From: Planctomycetota bacterium
GTDB lineage: Bacteria; Planctomycetota; UBA1135; GCA-002686595
Reading direction: 5' to 3'
Length of the DNA stretch: 64,000 nucleotides
Assembly: GCA_021413885.1 (NCBI GenBank)
Contig: JAIOPM010000031.1
Location: 124,001 to 188,000, forward strand
Of this stretch, positions 16,279 to 25,794 are shown one piece after another. Both the position numbers and the translations under genes were made by a program. The notes under the pieces are model-generated. The model did no database searches. It was given only the letters and a program-made list of their open reading frames with translations, and was not told where the DNA came from. The stretch's first letter is position 1; the number at the start of each line of letters is the position of its first letter.

Positions 16279-18078
16279 ATGCCCTTCTCGCTCCTCTGGT
16301 TCACCGCCCTGCTCCCGGGCCTTGCTCTGCTCGCGCGCTTCCATCCGCGCGCGCTGCTCTCCGGTCCGTTGGCGCTCGTGTCGTTGTCGTTCGTCGTCAC
16401 GGCGGCGGCGCTGTTGCCTTGGCTCGTCGCCGCGTACGTGCTGCACTTCTCGGTCGGCGTGACGACGCCGGGCTACGGTCTCTACGTCGTCGCGGGAGCG
16501 CTCGACCTCGTCGTCGGTCGGCGCGGACGCTTCGCGGTGCGAGCTCTGCGTCGCACGACGCGCGTCGAGACGTGGGTCGCGCTCGCGTTGCTCGTGCCAG
16601 CAGTCGTGCTTGGCGGTCACGCGACGTACGACATGCCGATGCACGCGGCGAAGATCCTCGCGTTGCGCGAGCACGGCTTCGGACTCGCCGATCCGCACTC
16701 GCCGCTCCCGATCTTCGAGACGAAGCACAACGTCAACGTCGTTCACGGGCTCTCCGCGATCTTCTCGGAGCTCGCCGACGCGCGCCCGATGGACTTCCTG
16801 TTCCACTCGCACTGGTTCGCGTTGCTGCTGATGGTCGGTGCGTTCGAGTTCTGCGGCACGAGCGTCTTCCGCTCGCGCCGCGTCGGTCGCTTCACGGCGC
16901 TCGGCGCGCTCGCCGTCGCGTACGCGCGCGAGTTGGCGATGGTGCAGAACTCGCTCGCGAGCTTCGCGGTGTTCCCGATCGTCGCGGCGGCGGCATTCGC
17001 GTGGCTGCGAGGCGGCGAGCGTCGCGACGCGTGGCTCCTCGGCGCGTCATCGCTCGCGCTCGGCGTCGTGCACCTTGGCATCGCGGTCCTGACGGTGCTC
17101 GTGCTCGGTCCGCTGTGTCTGTTCGGCGTCTGGTACTTCCGCAGGCCGCTGCGCACGGTCCTCGTGCCGTGGATCCTGCTCGCGACGTGCCTGCCGTTCG
17201 CGGTGTTCTCCGCGCTGCAGCCCAATCACTTCCGCGAGCAGCTCGAACCGATCCGCAAGACGTTGGTCGTCCAAGTCCGCGTCGGATCGTGGGGCGAGTT
17301 CCCGATCGTCAACACGCAGCCCTACCAGTGGGTCGCGGTCGCGCTCGCGGTGCTCTTGCTCGTCCAGCGGCGTTGGAGCGCGCGTCGCGCGGAGTTCGCG
17401 TGGCTGATCGGCGTCGTCGCGATCGTCTGCTCGTGGATGTTCGAGCCGTTGCAGTTCGCGTTGATCGATCGCGTGCTGCCGCCGTGGATCCTGCGGCGCA
17501 TGATGTTCTTCGGCGAGGGCGCGGTCGTGCTCGGCCTCGCCGCGTTGATCGCGCATCTCGTGCGGCGCCGGCCGGCGTCGTTCGCGTGGCGCGCGGGAGC
17601 GATCGTCGCGATGGTCGTCGCGTGCACGGTCGCGTACCTCTTCCCGGTCGAGCGCTACTTCGAGCGTCGTTCGATCGAACGCGAATGGCTCGCGCATTCG
17701 CACGAGGTCGAGCGCATCGTCGCTCCGCACCTCGGCGCGCGGCCGTTGGTCGCGGCGGATCCGTGGACCAGTTTGCTGTTGCCCGCGGTGCACACCTGCG
17801 CGGTCCTCGCGATCAATCGCGGCCACGCGAATCCGGCGGACGCCGATTGGTTGCGGCGCGAGCCGTTGCAGCGCGAGCTGCTCGCTCCCGACACGTCGAC
17901 CGCGCGTCGCGCGGCGATCCTCGAGTCGGAGAAGATCGACTTCGTGTTGATCGATCGCTGGATGGAAGCCCACGCTTCCGTCGCACCGATCGATCCCGCG
18001 CTCTTCGCGACCCTCGGTCGCACCGTCGCCGACGAAGACGGCCTCACTCTGATCGAGACGGCGAGCGCGACGCAGTGA
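16279..18078 (+). CDS. Large polytopic membrane protein, unknown function
   Basis: A 599-residue protein with roughly 12 hydrophobic segments between residues 1 and 460, and a soluble C-terminal domain of about 130 residues. A loop after the third or fourth helix holds GGHATYDMPMHAAKILALREHG. The layout of many helices, acidic first loop and soluble C-terminal domain (LVAADPWTSLLLP) recalls GT-C glycosyltransferase-like membrane proteins. I cannot identify the conserved catalytic Asp pair with confidence, so no function is assigned. It is convergent with the DUF59 gene, 16 bases away. Confidence 0.7.
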   Translation: MPFSLLWFTALLPGLALLARFHPRALLSGPLALVSLSFVVTAAALLPWLVAAYVLHFSVGVTTPGYGLYVVAGALDLVVGRRGRFAVRALRRTTRVETWVALALLVPAVVLGGHATYDMPMHAAKILALREHGFGLADPHSPLPIFETKHNVNVVHGLSAIFSELADARPMDFLFHSHWFALLLMVGAFEFCGTSVFRSRRVGRFTALGALAVAYARELAMVQNSLASFAVFPIVAAAAFAWLRGGERRDAWLLGASSLALGVVHLGIAVLTVLVLGPLCLFGVWYFRRPLRTVLVPWILLATCLPFAVFSALQPNHFREQLEPIRKTLVVQVRVGSWGEFPIVNTQPYQWVAVALAVLLLVQRRWSARRAEFAWLIGVVAIVCSWMFEPLQFALIDRVLPPWILRRMMFFGEGAVVLGLAALIAHLVRRRPASFAWRAGAIVAMVVACTVAYLFPVERYFERRSIEREWLAHSHEVERIVAPHLGARPLVAADPWTSLLLPAVHTCAVLAINRGHANPADADWLRREPLQRELLAPDTSTARRAAILESEKIDFVLIDRWMEAHASVAPIDPALFATLGRTVADEDGLTLIETASATQ

Positions 18079-18094
18079 ACGCGCCGCGTCGGCG

Positions 18095-18409
18095 CTATTC
18101 CTCTTCTTCGCCCATGCCGAGGAGCTTGCGCCCCTCTTCGGAAATGCGCTGCGGCGACCATTGCGGGTCCCACACGACCGCGACTTCCGTCGTGGTAATG
18201 CCGTCGACCGTGTTGACGCGGCGCCGCACCATCTCGGGGATCGTCTTCGCTTCCGGGCAGGACTGCGAGGTCAAGGTCATCGTGACGTTGCACACGCCGT
18301 CGGCGCACTTCACGTCGTAGACGAGCCCGAGGTCGACGATGTTGACCGGGATCTCGGGGTCGAAGACCTGCTTCAGCTCGGCGTAGACCTGGTCGAGTTG
18401 CGTAGTCAT
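18095..18409 (-). CDS. DUF59/MIP18-family Fe-S assembly protein
   Basis: A 104-residue protein with the DUF59 signature: DPEIPVNIVDLGLVYDV near the N terminus, a central SQSCPEAKTIPEMV with the conserved reactive Cys, and VAVVWDPQWSPQRISEEGR at the end. Family members (SufT, PaaD N-terminal domain, eukaryotic MIP18) help mature iron-sulfur proteins. Its Fe-S clients in this window could include KorB, HemN and the radical SAM protein, but no suf genes are near. The acidic EEEE tail is unusual. A TAGAAT box lies about 40 bases upstream on the same strand, inside the end of the transporter gene. Confidence 0.85.
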   Translation of the reverse strand: MTTQLDQVYAELKQVFDPEIPVNIVDLGLVYDVKCADGVCNVTMTLTSQSCPEAKTIPEMVRRRVNTVDGITTTEVAVVWDPQWSPQRISEEGRKLLGMGEEEE

Positions 18410-18451
18410 GGACGTGTTCTTTGCGGTTGGATGGGCGGACGCGAGCTCTGG

Positions 18452-18457
18452 ATTCTA
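18452..18457 (-). promoter_or_regulatory. Candidate -10 box (TAGAAT) for the DUF59 gene
   Basis: On the minus strand TAGAAT sits 42 bases before the ATG of the DUF59 gene and overlaps the last codon of the transporter gene. It suggests a separate transcript for the short downstream gene. Confidence 0.35.
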
Positions 18458-19423
18458 GCTCATTTCGCCTCTGACCGCTCGCCGTCGCGCGAGCATCGGC
18501 CCGAGCTCGGCGATGACATTCCCCGCGAGCAACGCGCCGCCGCCGATCCACAACCAACGGTTGAACGTGTCCGCGCCGACACCGATCGAGATCAATGCCG
18601 CCCACACGGGCTCGAGGGCGTAGAGGATCGCCGCGCGCACGGGATCGAGCTCGCGCTGATAGACGTTCATCAACGAGATCGCGACGACGGTCGCGAGGAG
18701 CGCGGTTCCGACCAGCTGCACCCGAAATCCCTGTCCGCCGATCAAGGTCGGAATCTCGTCGAGCGCGACGTCGCTCCTCATCCACGCCCAGGCGAGGACG
18801 ACGAGCGACGCCGCGGTGACGACGACGAACGACGTCAGCGTCACGGGCATCGGAGCCACGCTCTTGGTGATGCGATCGGTCGCGAGGATATGGAGCGCGA
18901 AGACGAAGGCGCACGCGACCGTCAGCCATTCGCCGACTCCGAACGAGAGCTGCGGCGGCCCGCCGATGAACGCGCCTCCGAACGTCGCGAGCAACGCGCC
19001 GAAGATCAACGCCGGATGCGGCGCCTTCTTCGCGAGCGCGGCGCTGACCAACGCCGTGAACACGACGTAGAGGCTGGTCAAGAACGCCGACACCGCGGGC
19101 GACACGCCTTCGAGACCGAACATCTGCAGCAGGAAACCGACGAACAACAAGCCGCCGAGCAACAGTCCGCCGAGCCACGCCCCGCGATCGAGCCCGCGCC
19201 GCGCGCTCGGCACCGCGATCACGAGGAAAAGGGCCGCGATGCCGAAGCGCAACACGAGGAACACCACGATCGTGAACGCGCCGAGATCGCGACCGACCGA
19301 GCCGACGTCGGAGTCGACCGCTTGCTTCATCCACACGAACGTCAAGCCCCAGATGAACGTGACGGCGAGCAGCGCCAACGCCGCAGTGCGCTCTTTCGCA
19401 CGCTTCTGGATCGAGACATCCAT
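18455..19423 (-). CDS. DMT-family (EamA) transporter
   Basis: A 322-residue membrane protein with ten hydrophobic segments arranged as two EamA repeats, each with the family pattern (TFIWGLTFVWMKQAV in the first, QRELDPVRAAILYALEPVWA in the second). Members export or import small metabolites such as amino acids or nucleotide precursors; the substrate is not predictable. An in-frame open stretch continues far upstream, but it is antisense to the WD40 gene. The ATG at 19423 gives a normal first helix. A TACCTT box lies 10 bases before this ATG, so the message may be nearly leaderless. Confidence 0.85.
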   Translation of the reverse strand: MDVSIQKRAKERTAALALLAVTFIWGLTFVWMKQAVDSDVGSVGRDLGAFTIVVFLVLRFGIAALFLVIAVPSARRGLDRGAWLGGLLLGGLLFVGFLLQMFGLEGVSPAVSAFLTSLYVVFTALVSAALAKKAPHPALIFGALLATFGGAFIGGPPQLSFGVGEWLTVACAFVFALHILATDRITKSVAPMPVTLTSFVVVTAASLVVLAWAWMRSDVALDEIPTLIGGQGFRVQLVGTALLATVVAISLMNVYQRELDPVRAAILYALEPVWAALISIGVGADTFNRWLWIGGGALLAGNVIAELGPMLARRRAVRGEMS

Positions 19424-19433
19424 CGGGAGCGAG

Positions 19434-19439
19434 AAGGTA
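19434..19439 (-). promoter_or_regulatory. Candidate -10 box (TACCTT) for the DMT transporter
   Basis: TACCTT on the minus strand ends 10 bases before the transporter ATG, in the 177-base divergent gap shared with the WD40 gene. The spacing suggests a transcript starting at or just before the ATG. Confidence 0.4.
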
Positions 19440-19600
19440 GCGGCGTCGACGAGCACTCGGAAGCTCCGCGCGGAGGTTCGCTGTCCGCGACGACGACGCG
19501 AGCGGACAACACCGTTACACCCGCCCGTCCGAACTTCGGCGATGCTCGATGCGTCGAAGCAGGACGTTTCTACGGTTTCCAAGGCAGTCGGAGGCAGTTC

Positions 19601-21511
19601 ATGTTCGCTCGCGTTCTCTCGCTCGGTGTCGCATTCGCGTCGGTCGCTCTTCCTCTCGCGCGCGGTCAAGGCGCGCCGAACGTCGCGTGGTTCGGAGCCG
19701 GGCAATCGACGGTCCACTCGCTCGCGCTCTCGCCGGACGGCGCGCACGTCGCGACCGGCAGTTTTCAGGATCAAGCGATCAAGATCTGGAACGTCGCGAG
19801 CGGCGAGCTCGAGCAGACGCTCTCCGGTTCGATCGGCGGCATCAACGGCCTCGCGTTCATGCCCGACGGCCAACACGTCGTCTCCGCGGGCGAGACGGTG
19901 TTCGGCGGCGGCCAGGGCAACGTGCTGACGTGGCGCTTGAGCGACGGCGCGATCGAGCAGGAGATCGATGCTCCGGGCTTCGGTGTCAACGCCGTCGCGG
20001 TTTCGCCCGACGGCCTGCACCTCGCGACCGCTCAATCGAACGGCGACGCTTCGATCTGGCGCACGTCCGACGGCGCGCTCGAGCACACGCTCGTCGGCCA
20101 CACGTTCAACGTACTGTCGATCGCGTATTCGCCCGACGGCCTCGAGCTCGCGACCGGCGCCGGCGACAATACGATCAAGCTCTGGCGCACATCGGACGGT
20201 TCGCTCGAGCGCACGCTCGTCGGTCACACGTTCTTCGTGTCGTCGGTCTCGTTCAATCCGAAGGGACGCTACCTGATCTCGGGCGGTTGGGACGACACGG
20301 TGCGCATGTGGCGCGTCGCCGACGGCAAATTGATCCGCACGTTGACCGGGCACACCGATCTCGTTCAGTCGGTCGCGTGGCATCCGGGCGGTCGCTCGTT
20401 CGCGTCGGCGAGTTGGGACGGCACGGTGCGCACGTGGCGGACCGTCGACGGCGCGGCGCAGCACGTGCTCGACGATCCGAGCGTGCAGAACGTCAACACC
20501 GTGACGTACGAGCCGAGCGGCAAGAACCTCTGGGCCGGCGGCTTCGACGGCAAGGCGCGCCGTTGGCAAGTCGGCAGCGAGACGATCGTCGCGACGCTCG
20601 GCCACCATCACGGCGCGGTGACTTCGATCGCGATCTCGACGGCGAGCGATCGCGTGCTGACCGGCAGCGTCGATCTCGGCGCGCGGCTCTGGTGCGTGTC
20701 GGACGGCGCGGAGCTCCTCCAGTTCAACGGTCACACCGACATGCTGAACGGCGTCGCCCTTTCGCCCGACGGTTCGTTCGCGGTCACCGCCGCGGGCTCA
20801 GCGCCGCCGGACACGATCGAGACGACGGTGCGGAAGTGGAGCACGACGACCGGCGCGCAACTCTGGCTCGCGGCGGGTCACAGCGGCGGCTCGACGGCGG
20901 TGCGTGTGTCGGCGGACGGCCAGCTCGTCTATTCCGCCGGCCGCGACGACCGCGTCAAGTTCTGGCGCGCGTCCGACGGCGTGCTCGTCAACACGTTGAA
21001 CGGTCACACGAACGACGTCACGGCTCTCGACGTCTCGCCCGACGGTTCGACGCTCGCATCAGCGGGTTTCGACAGCACGATCCGCCTGTGGAACGCAGCG
21101 ACCGGCGCGCCGATCCGCACGATCACCGGCGCGACCGCCGGCATTCGCTCGATCGCTTGGTCGCCCGACAGTCAGTCGATCGCGGCGGCGGAAGATCAGT
21201 ACGGCAACAACGTGCAGCTCTTCCGAGCGTCCGACGGCGCGCTGTTGCGCACGTTCGCCGGCGACGCGAACGGCTTCGTGGAGTCGGTCGCGTTCTCGCC
21301 GAGCGGCGCGACGCTGCTCTCGAGTTCACCCTACACGCACGAGATCCGCTTCTTCGACGTCGCGAGCGGCGCCGAGCAGCAGCTTTTCGACCACGAAACC
21401 GGCTGGGGCCCGGCGATCCACTTGCCGCTCGCGACTTCGCCCGACGGCGCGTGGTTCGGCTACGGCCGCGGCGACGCGACGGTGGTGCTCGCGCACAATC
21501 CGTTGCCGTAG
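19601..21511 (+). CDS. Secreted WD40-repeat protein (14 repeat units)
   Basis: A 636-residue secreted protein. A signal peptide of about 23 residues ends in ALPLARG. The rest is wholly WD40 repeats: I count 14 units, each with an SPDG-like turn followed by a W or F strand (LATGAGDNTIKLWRTSDG and relatives). That is just enough for two seven-bladed propellers. No catalytic domain is attached. Such proteins are common in planctomycetes and presumably act as extracytoplasmic binding platforms; the ligand is unknown. GGAGG six bases before the ATG at 19601 fixes the start, although the frame is open much further upstream. Confidence 0.85.
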   Translation: MFARVLSLGVAFASVALPLARGQGAPNVAWFGAGQSTVHSLALSPDGAHVATGSFQDQAIKIWNVASGELEQTLSGSIGGINGLAFMPDGQHVVSAGETVFGGGQGNVLTWRLSDGAIEQEIDAPGFGVNAVAVSPDGLHLATAQSNGDASIWRTSDGALEHTLVGHTFNVLSIAYSPDGLELATGAGDNTIKLWRTSDGSLERTLVGHTFFVSSVSFNPKGRYLISGGWDDTVRMWRVADGKLIRTLTGHTDLVQSVAWHPGGRSFASASWDGTVRTWRTVDGAAQHVLDDPSVQNVNTVTYEPSGKNLWAGGFDGKARRWQVGSETIVATLGHHHGAVTSIAISTASDRVLTGSVDLGARLWCVSDGAELLQFNGHTDMLNGVALSPDGSFAVTAAGSAPPDTIETTVRKWSTTTGAQLWLAAGHSGGSTAVRVSADGQLVYSAGRDDRVKFWRASDGVLVNTLNGHTNDVTALDVSPDGSTLASAGFDSTIRLWNAATGAPIRTITGATAGIRSIAWSPDSQSIAAAEDQYGNNVQLFRASDGALLRTFAGDANGFVESVAFSPSGATLLSSSPYTHEIRFFDVASGAEQQLFDHETGWGPAIHLPLATSPDGAWFGYGRGDATVVLAHNPLP

Positions 21512-21517
21512 GACTGT

Positions 21518-22693
21518 CTACGCGAAGAGCGCGAACGGCCGCGCGGCGGTCGACGGCGACACCCCGAGCCAATCGCGTTCGAGCGCGGCGTAGAGTTCGC
21601 GGAAGTCCGTGCCGAACGCGATGTCGCCTTCGACGAGCTTCGAGAGATCGGGCGGTGTGCCGTGCAAACCAGCGCGCAAACCGCCGCCGACGAAGAGCAC
21701 CGGCGCGGCCGCGCCGTGATCGGTGCCCTTCGAGCCGTTCTCCTCGACGCGACGGCCGAACTCGCTGAACGCCATCGTCGTAACCCGCGCGCCGACGCCT
21801 TGCGCGTCGAGGTCGCGTTGGAACGCGGCGAGCGCGTTCGCGAGTTCGCCGAGCAACGCCGCGTGCACCGGCGCTTGACGCGCGTGCGTGTCGAAACCGC
21901 TGAGCTCGACGTGGAAGAGCCGCGTACCGAAGCCGCCGGCGATCAGCTTGGCGACGAGCTGCAAGCGCTCGGCGAGCTGCGAGCTCGGATACTCGACCTT
22001 CGACGGCCGAGCGGCGAGCGCGGACATGCGTTCGGCGGCCGCGTAGGTCGTGCGCGCCGCGGTGCGCAGGAAGTCGAGTTCGCCGCGCGCTCGGCCTTCG
22101 AGCAGACGCTCGCGGACTCCGTGCGTGCGCGCCGCGGAGCTGCGCAGCTCCAATCCATTCTTCGCGCGCAACGTCGGCGTGAACGTCCGTTCGGCGCGCA
22201 ACGCTAGCGGCAAGTCGCCGTCGCCGACGTGCAGCGCGGGCAGCGAGTGCGGCGCGCGCACCGCGAGCTCGTCCGCGATGCGCCCGAGCCAACCCCGCGT
22301 GCCCGGCGGATGTTCGGGATCCGCGGTGTGCCAGATCTCCATCGCGCGGAAGTGGGAACGATTCGGGCTCGGATAACCGACGCCGTGAACGAGCGACGCA
22401 CGGCCTTCGGCGAAGAGCTTCGCGAGCTCGCCCATGTTCGGATGCAGACCGAAGTCGTCGTCGAGACGATGCAAACATCTGCGCGCGAGCGCGAGCGTCG
22501 GCCGCAGTCGGTAGTACGCGTCTTGCCGCTCCGGGACCACCATGTTCAACGCGTCGTTGCCGCCGCCGAGTTGGAGGACCACGAGCACGCGGTCGCCGTC
22601 CGACGAGGACGCTCGCGCGCCGCGCGCGGCGAGCGGTACCGCGGCGGTGACCGCGAGTCCGCCGATCAAGAACGTGCGTCGCGTCGTGCGCAT
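21518..22693 (-). CDS. DUF1501 family secreted protein (copy 1)
   Basis: A 391-residue DUF1501 protein. The N terminus TTRRTFLIGG with a following hydrophobic stretch is a twin-arginine (Tat) signal. The body has the family pattern: VLQLGGGNDALNMV, VGYPSPNRSHFRAMEIWHT, the FDTHARQ segment and FSEFGRRVEENGSKGTDHG. This fold is related to alkaline phosphatases and sulfatases and keeps metal-type Asp/His residues, but no substrate is known. A GTG at 22705 would overlap the DUF1800 stop (GTGA), so the true start may be 12 bases upstream. It is partnered, as usual, with a DUF1800 gene. Confidence 0.88.
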   Translation of the reverse strand: MRTTRRTFLIGGLAVTAAVPLAARGARASSSDGDRVLVVLQLGGGNDALNMVVPERQDAYYRLRPTLALARRCLHRLDDDFGLHPNMGELAKLFAEGRASLVHGVGYPSPNRSHFRAMEIWHTADPEHPPGTRGWLGRIADELAVRAPHSLPALHVGDGDLPLALRAERTFTPTLRAKNGLELRSSAARTHGVRERLLEGRARGELDFLRTAARTTYAAAERMSALAARPSKVEYPSSQLAERLQLVAKLIAGGFGTRLFHVELSGFDTHARQAPVHAALLGELANALAAFQRDLDAQGVGARVTTMAFSEFGRRVEENGSKGTDHGAAAPVLFVGGGLRAGLHGTPPDLSKLVEGDIAFGTDFRELYAALERDWLGVSPSTAARPFALFA

Positions 22694-22701
22694 TTCGATC
22701 T

Positions 22702-24003
22702 TCACGACAGGTGGTACTCCGGCGCGGTCAGAACGAGCGCAACCGAATCGGCGAGTGCGTCGCGCACCGACGAAGCGCGCGCGGCAGCGGCGACGATCGT
22801 GTTGGCGAATTCGTCGTCGGCGCCGCCGACGAGGCGTTCGAGCACGAGCCGTGCGGCGCTCGACGAATCGTCGGGCTCGGGCGCAAACGATTTCTCGCCG
22901 CTGCGAATCGTCTCCGCGGCATCGAGTCCGACGTTGACACGCTCCAGCCACGTTCCCGCGTTGATCCACGCGCGTCCGCCGTCCCAGCCCTTGACGCTCG
23001 GCGGGCGGAAGAGCGCTTGCCCCATCCGCGCCGCCGCGTTCGCGGCCTCGACCGGCGCGGGGAAAAGGTCGAGCGCGAGCGCGGTGCCGACGACGAACTC
23101 GATCGGACTCGCGATGCGCGCGCGCCGAGCGGAACGCGCGAAGAAGAGTTTGGACGCGAGCAACGTGCTCAGCGTCCTCCCGATCGACCAATCGCGTTCG
23201 ACGAGCTCCTTCGCAAGCGCGTCGATCGTAGCGCGGTCGGGCTCGGGCCCGACGAACTCTTCGTGCAGCCGTCGCGCGACGAAACGCGGGCATTCGGGAT
23301 GCGCGAGCACGAGCTCGAGCGCGTCGTCGCCGTCGAACTCGCCGCTCCGACCGAAGAGCGTCTTCGTCCCGGAGTCGTGCGCGTCGGCGCGCGCGACGAA
23401 CTCGCGGCTCGCGACGCTCCAACCGGTGAACGCGCGCGCCGCTTCGCGGATGTCGTGTTCGTCGTAAGAGCCGATCCCGAGCGCAAAGAGTTCCAGCAGC
23501 TCGCGCGCGAAGTTCTCGTTCGGATGCCCGCGGCGATTCTCGTTGCCGTCGAGCCACGTCAACATCGCGGGATCCTTCGCGACGGCGTGCAGAAGCTCGC
23601 GAAAATCGCCGAGCGCGTGCTCACGCAGCGTCCGGTTCTGGCGGTGCATCAACCGCACGTCGTCGACCTTCGCGATCGAGGTCGCGAAGTGGTCGTGCCA
23701 GAAGAGCGTCACGCGCTCGCCGAGCGGATCGCCGTCGCCGAGCAAGAGCGCCAGCCACCACGCCTGCAGCAACTCGGCGTTGCCGGTCGCGAGCAAGCTC
23801 TCGATGCCGGCGAACAACTTCGGCTCGTGGCCGCGAGGCGCGAAGAGCCGCTCGAGCGTCGCTTCCGGCCCGTCGGCGAGCGCGCGTGCGAGCGTCGCGG
23901 GCGAAGCTCCGAAACCGGCGCGACGCAGCAAGTGCGCGGCAGCGTCGCGATCCCACGGATCGTCGCGCGTCGGGCGCCAGGGCTCGAGGAGCGCGTGTGT
24001 CAC
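22702..24003 (-). CDS. DUF1800 family protein (copy 1)
   Basis: A 433-residue DUF1800 protein. Family landmarks are HLLRRAGFGASP at the start, TLFWHDHFATS, the HPNENFARELLELFALG core and PPSVKGWDGGRAWIN near residue 330. No signal peptide is visible, although partner proteins are Tat-exported. DUF1800 and DUF1501 genes are paired throughout Planctomycetota and several other phyla and are thought to act together outside the cytoplasm; the activity is unknown. The ATG is 4 bases after the stop of the preceding gene and the stop overlaps the next possible start. This is the middle gene of a three-gene operon. Confidence 0.88.
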   Translation of the reverse strand: MTHALLEPWRPTRDDPWDRDAAAHLLRRAGFGASPATLARALADGPEATLERLFAPRGHEPKLFAGIESLLATGNAELLQAWWLALLLGDGDPLGERVTLFWHDHFATSIAKVDDVRLMHRQNRTLREHALGDFRELLHAVAKDPAMLTWLDGNENRRGHPNENFARELLELFALGIGSYDEHDIREAARAFTGWSVASREFVARADAHDSGTKTLFGRSGEFDGDDALELVLAHPECPRFVARRLHEEFVGPEPDRATIDALAKELVERDWSIGRTLSTLLASKLFFARSARRARIASPIEFVVGTALALDLFPAPVEAANAAARMGQALFRPPSVKGWDGGRAWINAGTWLERVNVGLDAAETIRSGEKSFAPEPDDSSSAARLVLERLVGGADDEFANTIVAAAARASSVRDALADSVALVLTAPEYHLS

Positions 24004-24007
24004 CGCA

Positions 24008-25789
24008 TCATTCCTTCGGCGCCGCGAGGTCGAGCGACAGCTCGAGCGCGAACGTGGTCTCGTCGACGCGCCGCGCTTCGAGCGACAGCCTCTGGACGAG
24101 CTCCGCGATCGCGAAGACTAGGTCGAGATCGCTCTCGGCCTTCGCACGCGTCTTGCCCTCGCCGAGCACGGCCTTCATCACCAACGCTTCGCGATTCGCC
24201 GTCAACGCCGCGAGCACCGCCGCGCCGGCGACGTCGAGGCGCTCCGCGTTCGGCGCGCTCGCGTCGCTGCGACCGTCCCGAAGTTCCTTCACGAGCTCCT
24301 CGACCAACTTGCGGTGCGTGCCGACGACGAACACGTCGCCGACCAACGCGCACGCCGGCTCGAGGTTGTAGACGACGTCGACGCCTTCGCCGGGCTTCGG
24401 CGCGATCGACTTCGCGAAGCTGACTTGCACGTCGCCGACGAGCTCGATGCCGAGCGGCATCGGCGGCTTGCCCTGTTGGCCGCGTTCGACGTTGATCACG
24501 CCGACGACCGATTGGAACGCGCTCGGGAAGAGAGCGCTGATCCGAGCCGGATCCGCGACCCGCGCGACGAGCGCCGCGGCGGGCAGCGGGAGATCGGGCC
24601 GCGCGTCGGCGTCGAACGCGACGTCGCGCACGACCAGCCGACCCCACGGAGCGATCGCGGGCAGGACGTCGTCGGAGAGATCGACGCCGCCGAAGAAGAG
24701 CGCGAGGTTCGAGAGCGCTTCGGCGAATGCGGGCAACTTCTCGGCGGGGAAGAGCTCGGCGCGGCGCACGAAGAGCTCGGCGAGATCGCGGTGGAGCGTC
24801 CAACTCGCGGCGTTCACTCGACCGGTCGGCAACGGCGCGCAGGCGGCGCGCGGTTCGGGCAAGAGCGTCGTCGCCGCGTTCCGCTCGACGCCGGAGGCGG
24901 TGAGCACGAACCGCAGGTCCTCGCGCTCGCAGACGACGGAGAGCGCCGCGCCGTGCGCGCCGGTCGCCGCCGCGACCGTCGGCCCGAGCAGGAATTGGAC
25001 GCTCGGCTCGCGCGCGAGGCCGCGCAAGTTGCGCCAGCCTTCGACGTCGCCGAGCAACCCCTTCTCGGCGCGCGCATCGATCGCGGTCGGATCGGCGAAC
25101 GCAAAGACGAGCTCGTTCGCGGGCGGACTCTTGCGCGCGGCGGCGAACGCAGCGGTTCCCGCGAGTCCGCGCGCATCGGACTTCGCCGCGAGCTCGAGCG
25201 CGTCGCGCAAGAAACGCTCATCGTTCGACGCGAACGCAAGCGCTCCGCGCCGCGCGATGCGCCACGTGTCGCCGACGCGCCACACCTCGGCGTCGAGCAC
25301 GCGCTCCGTCGGCGCATCGAACGCGCCGGGATGACCCGAGCGTTCGGCGATGAGTGCGAGCAGCTCTTCGATTCGCTCGCCGAACACGCGCTCGTCGGCG
25401 CCGCGCAGCGCGAGCAACACGCTCGGTGCCTCGCGACGATAAGCGACCGACACCGACGCTCCGCGCGCGCCGAGCAGCGCGATCGTCGGCAACACCTCGA
25501 GCCCCGCGAACGCGTCGAGACCGCTGAGCATTCCGCGCGGATCGACCTGCTTCGCCGCGAGCAACGCCTTCACGCGCGGCGCGGCGAGCACCGCCTTCAC
25601 CAACGGATGCTCGAGGCCGCGACGCGCGAGGTCGGCGAGGCCCGGCGCCTCGACGTACACGACGCTGTCGGCGGGGGCGAAGGTCGCGAGCTCGCGCTCA
25701 GGCGCGAGCGCATCGATCGGCCGCGGTTCGGGCCACGCGAACGCGAGCACCGGAAGCGCGAGCAGAGGCAGCAAGACGTCAAAGCGCAA
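24008..25789 (-). CDS. Secreted protein of unknown function, DUF3352-like; TTG start
   Basis: A 593-residue protein with a short signal peptide (LLPLLALPVLAFA). Just after it, TFAPADSVVYVEAPGLADLARR resembles the opening of DUF3352-type planctomycete proteins, where a 'protein as a person-like accessor' strand VYVE..... repeats through a beta-rich body; I cannot confirm the family by eye. The last 100 residues form a helix-strand unit ending in TTFALELSLDLAAPKE. No enzyme motif is apparent. Translation starts at TTG, five bases after a perfect AGGAGG. It leads the operon with DUF1800 and DUF1501, which suggests a shared extracytoplasmic role. Confidence 0.6.
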   Translation of the reverse strand: MRFDVLLPLLALPVLAFAWPEPRPIDALAPERELATFAPADSVVYVEAPGLADLARRGLEHPLVKAVLAAPRVKALLAAKQVDPRGMLSGLDAFAGLEVLPTIALLGARGASVSVAYRREAPSVLLALRGADERVFGERIEELLALIAERSGHPGAFDAPTERVLDAEVWRVGDTWRIARRGALAFASNDERFLRDALELAAKSDARGLAGTAAFAAARKSPPANELVFAFADPTAIDARAEKGLLGDVEGWRNLRGLAREPSVQFLLGPTVAAATGAHGAALSVVCEREDLRFVLTASGVERNAATTLLPEPRAACAPLPTGRVNAASWTLHRDLAELFVRRAELFPAEKLPAFAEALSNLALFFGGVDLSDDVLPAIAPWGRLVVRDVAFDADARPDLPLPAAALVARVADPARISALFPSAFQSVVGVINVERGQQGKPPMPLGIELVGDVQVSFAKSIAPKPGEGVDVVYNLEPACALVGDVFVVGTHRKLVEELVKELRDGRSDASAPNAERLDVAGAAVLAALTANREALVMKAVLGEGKTRAKAESDLDLVFAIAELVQRLSLEARRVDETTFALELSLDLAAPKE

Positions 25790-25794
25790 GGAAT

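Noticed and set aside
18161..19600. In-frame upstream extension of the WD40 gene by 480 codons
   Set aside because: It overlaps the transporter and DUF59 genes on the other strand and encodes charged low-complexity sequence. The GGAGG site and signal peptide place the start at 19601.
19424..20734. N-terminal extension of the DMT transporter
   Set aside because: The extra sequence is antisense to the WD40 gene, and the ATG at 19423 gives a normal transporter N terminus.
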